Shown here: positions 31,624 to 34,105 of the stretch, piece by piece
Position numbering within the stretch: position 1 is the first letter of the stretch
How the letters are laid out: each line of letters opens with the position of its first letter
NCBI GenBank assembly: GCA_946415755.1
Contig: CAMKTS010000030.1
Location: 1 to 34,105 of the forward strand
Reading direction: 5' to 3'
DNA from: an uncultured Prevotella sp.
GTDB lineage: Bacteria; Bacteroidota; Bacteroidia; Bacteroidales; Bacteroidaceae
Length of the DNA: 34,105 nucleotides
Translations under genes and position numbers: made by a program
Notes under the pieces: generated by a model
The model's input: only the letters and a program-made list of their open reading frames with translations
Databases searched by the model: none
What the model was told of the DNA's origin: nothing

Positions 31624-32918
31624 ACGACTTTTACCTTTGAGATGCGACGTTCTTCCATTTCAAGAACCTCAAACGTGAAATGGCCGAAATCCATCTTCTC
31701 ATGAAGTTTAGGGAAGTCACCCTTGATTTCCAGTAACAGACCTGCCAGACTGTCAGCATCACCCTCTACCTCCTCAAAGGTATCATCGTCCAGTTTCAGT
31801 ATCTTGTAGAAGTCACTCAGCAGCGTCTTCCCCTCAAACACGTATGTATTAGCATTGATGCGTACATAGCTCTTCTCGTCTTCATCGTACTCATCGTTGA
31901 TCTCGCCAACAATTTCCTCCAGGATATCCTCTAAGGTCACGATACCACTGGTACCTCCAAACTCGTCGACCACAATGGCAATATGAACCTTGTTCTCCTG
32001 AAACTCGCGGAGCAGGTCATCTATCTTTTTGGTTTCCGGAACGAAATACGGCGGACGGATAAGCGACTGCCACCTGAAATTGTTGCCTTTCTGCAAGTGA
32101 GGAAGCAAGTCCTTGATATACAGGATGCCACGCACGTTATCACTATTATCCTGATAAACCGGTATGCGCGAATAGTTGTTTTCAACGATACACTTCAGCA
32201 CGTCGCTGAACGATGAGCGGAAGTCAAGGTCGACCACATCCTGACGCGATGTCATAATCTCCTTGGCTGTCTCGTCGCCAAAGCGTACAATACCCTCCAA
32301 CATGCGTTGTTCTTCCTTGATGTCTTCTTTATCAGTTAATTCCAAAGCCTGTTCCAAATCATCAACGCTCAACACATGATTTTCCTTCTGCATCACCTTC
32401 CCTGCAATAATGCCAGACCTCAGCAAAATACTGGCAAACGGATAAAACAGCTTGCGGAAGAAGAATATGACATCAACGGCTCTCCTGCAAAATGACAAAG
32501 GGTTCTGACGTGTATATACCTTCGGCATGATTTCTCCAAAAAGCAGGAGCAGGAAAGTCAATATGACGGTGATACATACGAACTCCAGCCAATAAGCCCT
32601 GCCAAAGTCTACTACATGTGCTATGAAATAGTTGCATAACATGATGATAGTGACATTCACCAGATTGTTGGTAATGAGGATGGTGGCCAGGGTACGCTCA
32701 GAGTCCTCACGTAACTGTCTGATTTTCCTGTCCGACGGCCATTTGTCCTCTTCCAGTTCACTCAGGTCAGCTGGTGACAGCGAGAAAAATGCTATTTCAG
32801 AACCAGAAGCAAAACCCGAAAGAAATAGAAGCAAAACTGCCAGTACGGCAGCCACAACAGCACCTATAGTGGGGGTTAGCAGGCTTACCTCGTTGAATAT
32901 CTGTAGAAATTCGTCCAT
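31590..32918 (-). CDS. gldE: GldE-like CNNM/CBS-domain membrane protein
   Basis: The 442-aa protein has four hydrophobic segments in the DUF21/CNNM domain (about 1-180; FLSGFASGSEIAFFSLSPADL and GEIMPKVYTRQNPLSF are typical). A CBS pair follows (about 205-330; AKEIMTSRQDVVDLD, then DEFGGTSGIVTLEDILEEIVGEI), then a C-terminal CorC/HlyC domain. I recognise it as the GldE type by its Bacteroidetes context with ssb directly upstream (9 bp). GldE supports GldD in gliding bacteria, but non-gliding Bacteroidales also carry it, where a cation-efflux-like role is more likely. No gldD is seen here. Confidence 0.85.
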   Translation of the reverse strand: MDEFLQIFNEVSLLTPTIGAVVAAVLAVLLLFLSGFASGSEIAFFSLSPADLSELEEDKWPSDRKIRQLREDSERTLATILITNNLVNVTIIMLCNYFIAHVVDFGRAYWLEFVCITVILTFLLLLFGEIMPKVYTRQNPLSFCRRAVDVIFFFRKLFYPFASILLRSGIIAGKVMQKENHVLSVDDLEQALELTDKEDIKEEQRMLEGIVRFGDETAKEIMTSRQDVVDLDFRSSFSDVLKCIVENNYSRIPVYQDNSDNVRGILYIKDLLPHLQKGNNFRWQSLIRPPYFVPETKKIDDLLREFQENKVHIAIVVDEFGGTSGIVTLEDILEEIVGEINDEYDEDEKSYVRINANTYVFEGKTLLSDFYKILKLDDDTFEEVEGDADSLAGLLLEIKGDFPKLHEKMDFGHFTFEVLEMEERRISKVKVVHHPTDSAPTA

Positions 32919-32927
32919 GAGTTGATG

Positions 32928-33266
32928 TCATTCAGCAGACCGTGGAGTCAGCAACTCCATATTGTCGGCCCAAATCTCTGTGGCATAGCGACGCTGTCCC
33001 TGCTTATCATCGTAGGTAGTGTAGCGAATGCGACCCTCTATGTAGAGCTTGTCGCCCTTATGCACATATTTTTCCACTATCTCTGCCAGTTTCTTCCACA
33101 GCAGAACCGTATGCCATTCTGTACGGTCGGGAACCTGAGTACCATTCTGCAGCGTATAGCCACGCTCAGTAGTTGCCAGTCGCACACGCGCTACTGCAAC
33201 TCCCTGATCCACATAACGCACTTCAGGCTCCAGTCCCACATTACCGATCAGCATTACCTTATTCAT
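32928..33266 (-). CDS. ssb: Short single-stranded DNA-binding protein
   Basis: The 112-aa protein is essentially one SSB OB-fold: MNKVMLIGNVGLEPEVRY, the EWHTVLLWKKLAEIVEKYVHKGDKLYIEGRI core and the YATEIWADNMELL strand. The flexible linker and the acidic DDDIPF-like tail that recruits partner proteins in typical SSBs are missing; it ends in TPRSAE. It may be a paralogue or an SSB relying on other contacts. It lies 9 bp before gldE. The usual mutY neighbour is not seen; the upstream DNA is a tandem repeat. Confidence 0.9.
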   Translation of the reverse strand: MNKVMLIGNVGLEPEVRYVDQGVAVARVRLATTERGYTLQNGTQVPDRTEWHTVLLWKKLAEIVEKYVHKGDKLYIEGRIRYTTYDDKQGQRRYATEIWADNMELLTPRSAE

Positions 33267-33274
33267 ATTATCAT

Positions 33275-33377
33275 GCTATCACCGTCGTTTTATCATGCTA
33301 TCACCGTCGTTGCAAAATTGCTGTCAACGTTGTTGCAAAAATGCTGTCAACGTCGTTGCAAATTGCTGTCAACCGGC
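33275..33377 (-). repeat. Five imperfect 22-23-bp repeats upstream of ssb
   Basis: Units GCTATCACCGTCGTT or GCTGTCAACGTCGTT start at 33275, 33297, 33320, 33343 and (shortened) 33365, joined by GCAAAAATT-like linkers. They fill the 133-bp gap between the hypothetical gene and ssb, beginning about 9 bp from the ssb ATG. On the ssb strand they read as repeated TTGACAGC...TTTGCAACGACG words, so they may carry the promoter or bind a regulator. Confidence 0.9.
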
Positions 33378-33399
33378 AGTATCCATAAGTTTTTAACCG

Positions 33400-33936
33400 T
33401 TACTTGCAACGCCCTAAATACTGGAACTTGAAATTCTTACCCTTGGCAGAAGGAAACTGGCTGCGCCCATCCACACGCTGGGACAGATGGTCTACGATGC
33501 GATTATAGCAGTCCATTCCCGATATGGCTTTACAGCGAGCAACAAAATGTGTATCGCGATATTGGAATTTACCGGTTCCCGGCACCAACAGCACACGCTT
33601 GAAGTCCATTGTACCTTCATACCAGCCCTCACGCTCCTCGTTCAGACGCATAACTGTAGGAGGAGACATCTTGTCTCCCTGTGCGCCCGAATGAACAGCT
33701 TTCTTCTCCTTGAAGTCCTGCATAGTGCTTGCCTCCGTCTTGATGATGATGAAATATACACGTGGACGAACCTTATAACGCTTGGGGTAAAACACATCGC
33801 TTGCTGCATAGTTGCGGATATCCTGTTCAAGGTCTGGATTCATACCTATCTCGTCAATGTCAGCAAGGAATGCAATGGCATCATCCACCTCATTGACCAG
33901 AATCTCTTTATCAAAGTACCGTAAATATAAGTTCAT
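33400..33936 (-). CDS. Conserved Bacteroidales hypothetical protein (178 aa)
   Basis: The protein begins MNLYLRYFDKEILVNEVDDAIAFLADIDEIGMN and has the segment YPKRYKVRPRVYFIIIKTEAST, both of which I remember from a widespread uncharacterised Bacteroidales family. It is cytoplasmic by appearance, with no membrane segment and no known catalytic motif. The second half is basic (RVDGRSQFPSAKGKNFKFQY). Its downstream neighbour on the same strand is ssb, and it starts 78 bp after the tRNA-Gly gene ends. No function can be assigned. Confidence 0.7.
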   Translation of the reverse strand: MNLYLRYFDKEILVNEVDDAIAFLADIDEIGMNPDLEQDIRNYAASDVFYPKRYKVRPRVYFIIIKTEASTMQDFKEKKAVHSGAQGDKMSPPTVMRLNEEREGWYEGTMDFKRVLLVPGTGKFQYRDTHFVARCKAISGMDCYNRIVDHLSQRVDGRSQFPSAKGKNFKFQYLGRCK

Positions 33937-34014
33937 CAGTAAAGGTTATTGCTTTCTGTTTTTCGTTTGTTTGTTCCCTTACCATAGTCATATAAGGGAT
34001 AGAAATTATAAAAG

Positions 34015-34087
34015 AGCGGAAAACGGGACTCGGACCCGCGACCCCAACCTTGGCAAGGTTGTGCTCTACCAACTGAGCTATTTCCGC
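34015..34087 (-). tRNA. tRNA-Gly (anticodon GCC)
   Basis: The 73-nt minus-strand cloverleaf has an acceptor stem GCGGAAA (34087-34081) pairing with TTTCCGC (34022-34016), and D arm GCTC...GAGC. The anticodon stem CAACC/GGTTG carries loop TTGCCAA (anticodon GCC). The T arm is GCGGG...CCCGT with loop TCCGAGT. The discriminator base is T and CCA is not encoded. It reads Gly GGC/GGU codons. Confidence 0.96.
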
Positions 34088-34105
34088 TTGTTCTTCGAAC
34101 AATCG

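Noticed and set aside
33275..33377. CRISPR-like array before ssb
   Set aside because: Units are contiguous and diverged with no spacers; these are simple tandem repeats.
33975..33999. Hairpin TCCCTTA...TAAGGGA between tRNA-Gly and the hypothetical gene
   Set aside because: The stem is only 7 bp with an 11-nt loop and no T run, so it is not called a terminator.
1..34105. Insertion sequences, integrases, restriction or known defence genes
   Set aside because: No transposase, integrase, methylase or recognised defence domain was found in the readable genes.

Overview
The window looks like chromosomal DNA from a Prevotella-like member of the Bacteroidales. Several independent signs agree. At least nine upstream regions carry the Bacteroidetes -7 element TAnnTTTG, often with a -33 TTTG or similar about 19-20 bp upstream. 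The gene content includes DPP III, GldE, menaquinone MenG and the indolepyruvate oxidoreductase pair of an anaerobe. Gene orders such as fur-purA-hisS and phoH-purC-menG-aroE fit this group as I remember it. Genus is inference; nothing here fixes the species.

Layout. 1-4.4 kb (minus strand): the start of a rubredoxin-like gene, an SGNH pectin acetylesterase with a stub of a second pectin enzyme, and the fur-purA-hisS operon. 4.45-7.5 kb (minus): a small AraC-type regulator, DPP III and a HEAT-like DNA-alkylation-repair protein in one tight operon. 7.7-14.2 kb (plus): phoH-purC-menG-aroE, a TPM-domain membrane protein, lemA and purM, closed by a clear hairpin terminator. 14.2-20.3 kb (minus): iorB/iorA, a periplasmic TPR protein and gyrA. 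20.5-23.4 kb (plus): a very large hybrid membrane sensor kinase. 23.36-24.29 kb: the unusual part of the window, with two small minus-strand ORFs, nested inverted repeats around a perfect 40-bp AT palindrome, and a short promoter-ORF-terminator unit with a 21-bp repeat. 24.3-29.5 kb (plus): a LacI regulator, altronate dehydratase, an NhaC-type antiporter and two poorly known small genes. 29.6-34.1 kb: a GH25 lysozyme (minus) divergent from a C11 clostripain-like lipoprotein (plus), then gldE, a short ssb, a conserved hypothetical gene and tRNA-Gly (all minus).

How the genes fit together. Most are housekeeping: purine synthesis (purA, purC, purM), shikimate and menaquinone steps, translation (hisS, tRNA-Gly) and topology (gyrA). 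The accessory theme is plant polysaccharide and protein use: the pectin esterase at the left and altronate dehydratase (galacturonate catabolism) with its LacI regulator, plus DPP III, a C11 peptidase and IorAB for peptide and amino-acid fermentation.

The most interesting places are 23.5-24.3 kb (repeat-rich, possibly undescribed small element and small gene) and the kinase at 20.56 kb, which carries a complete lipoprotein signal in its middle.
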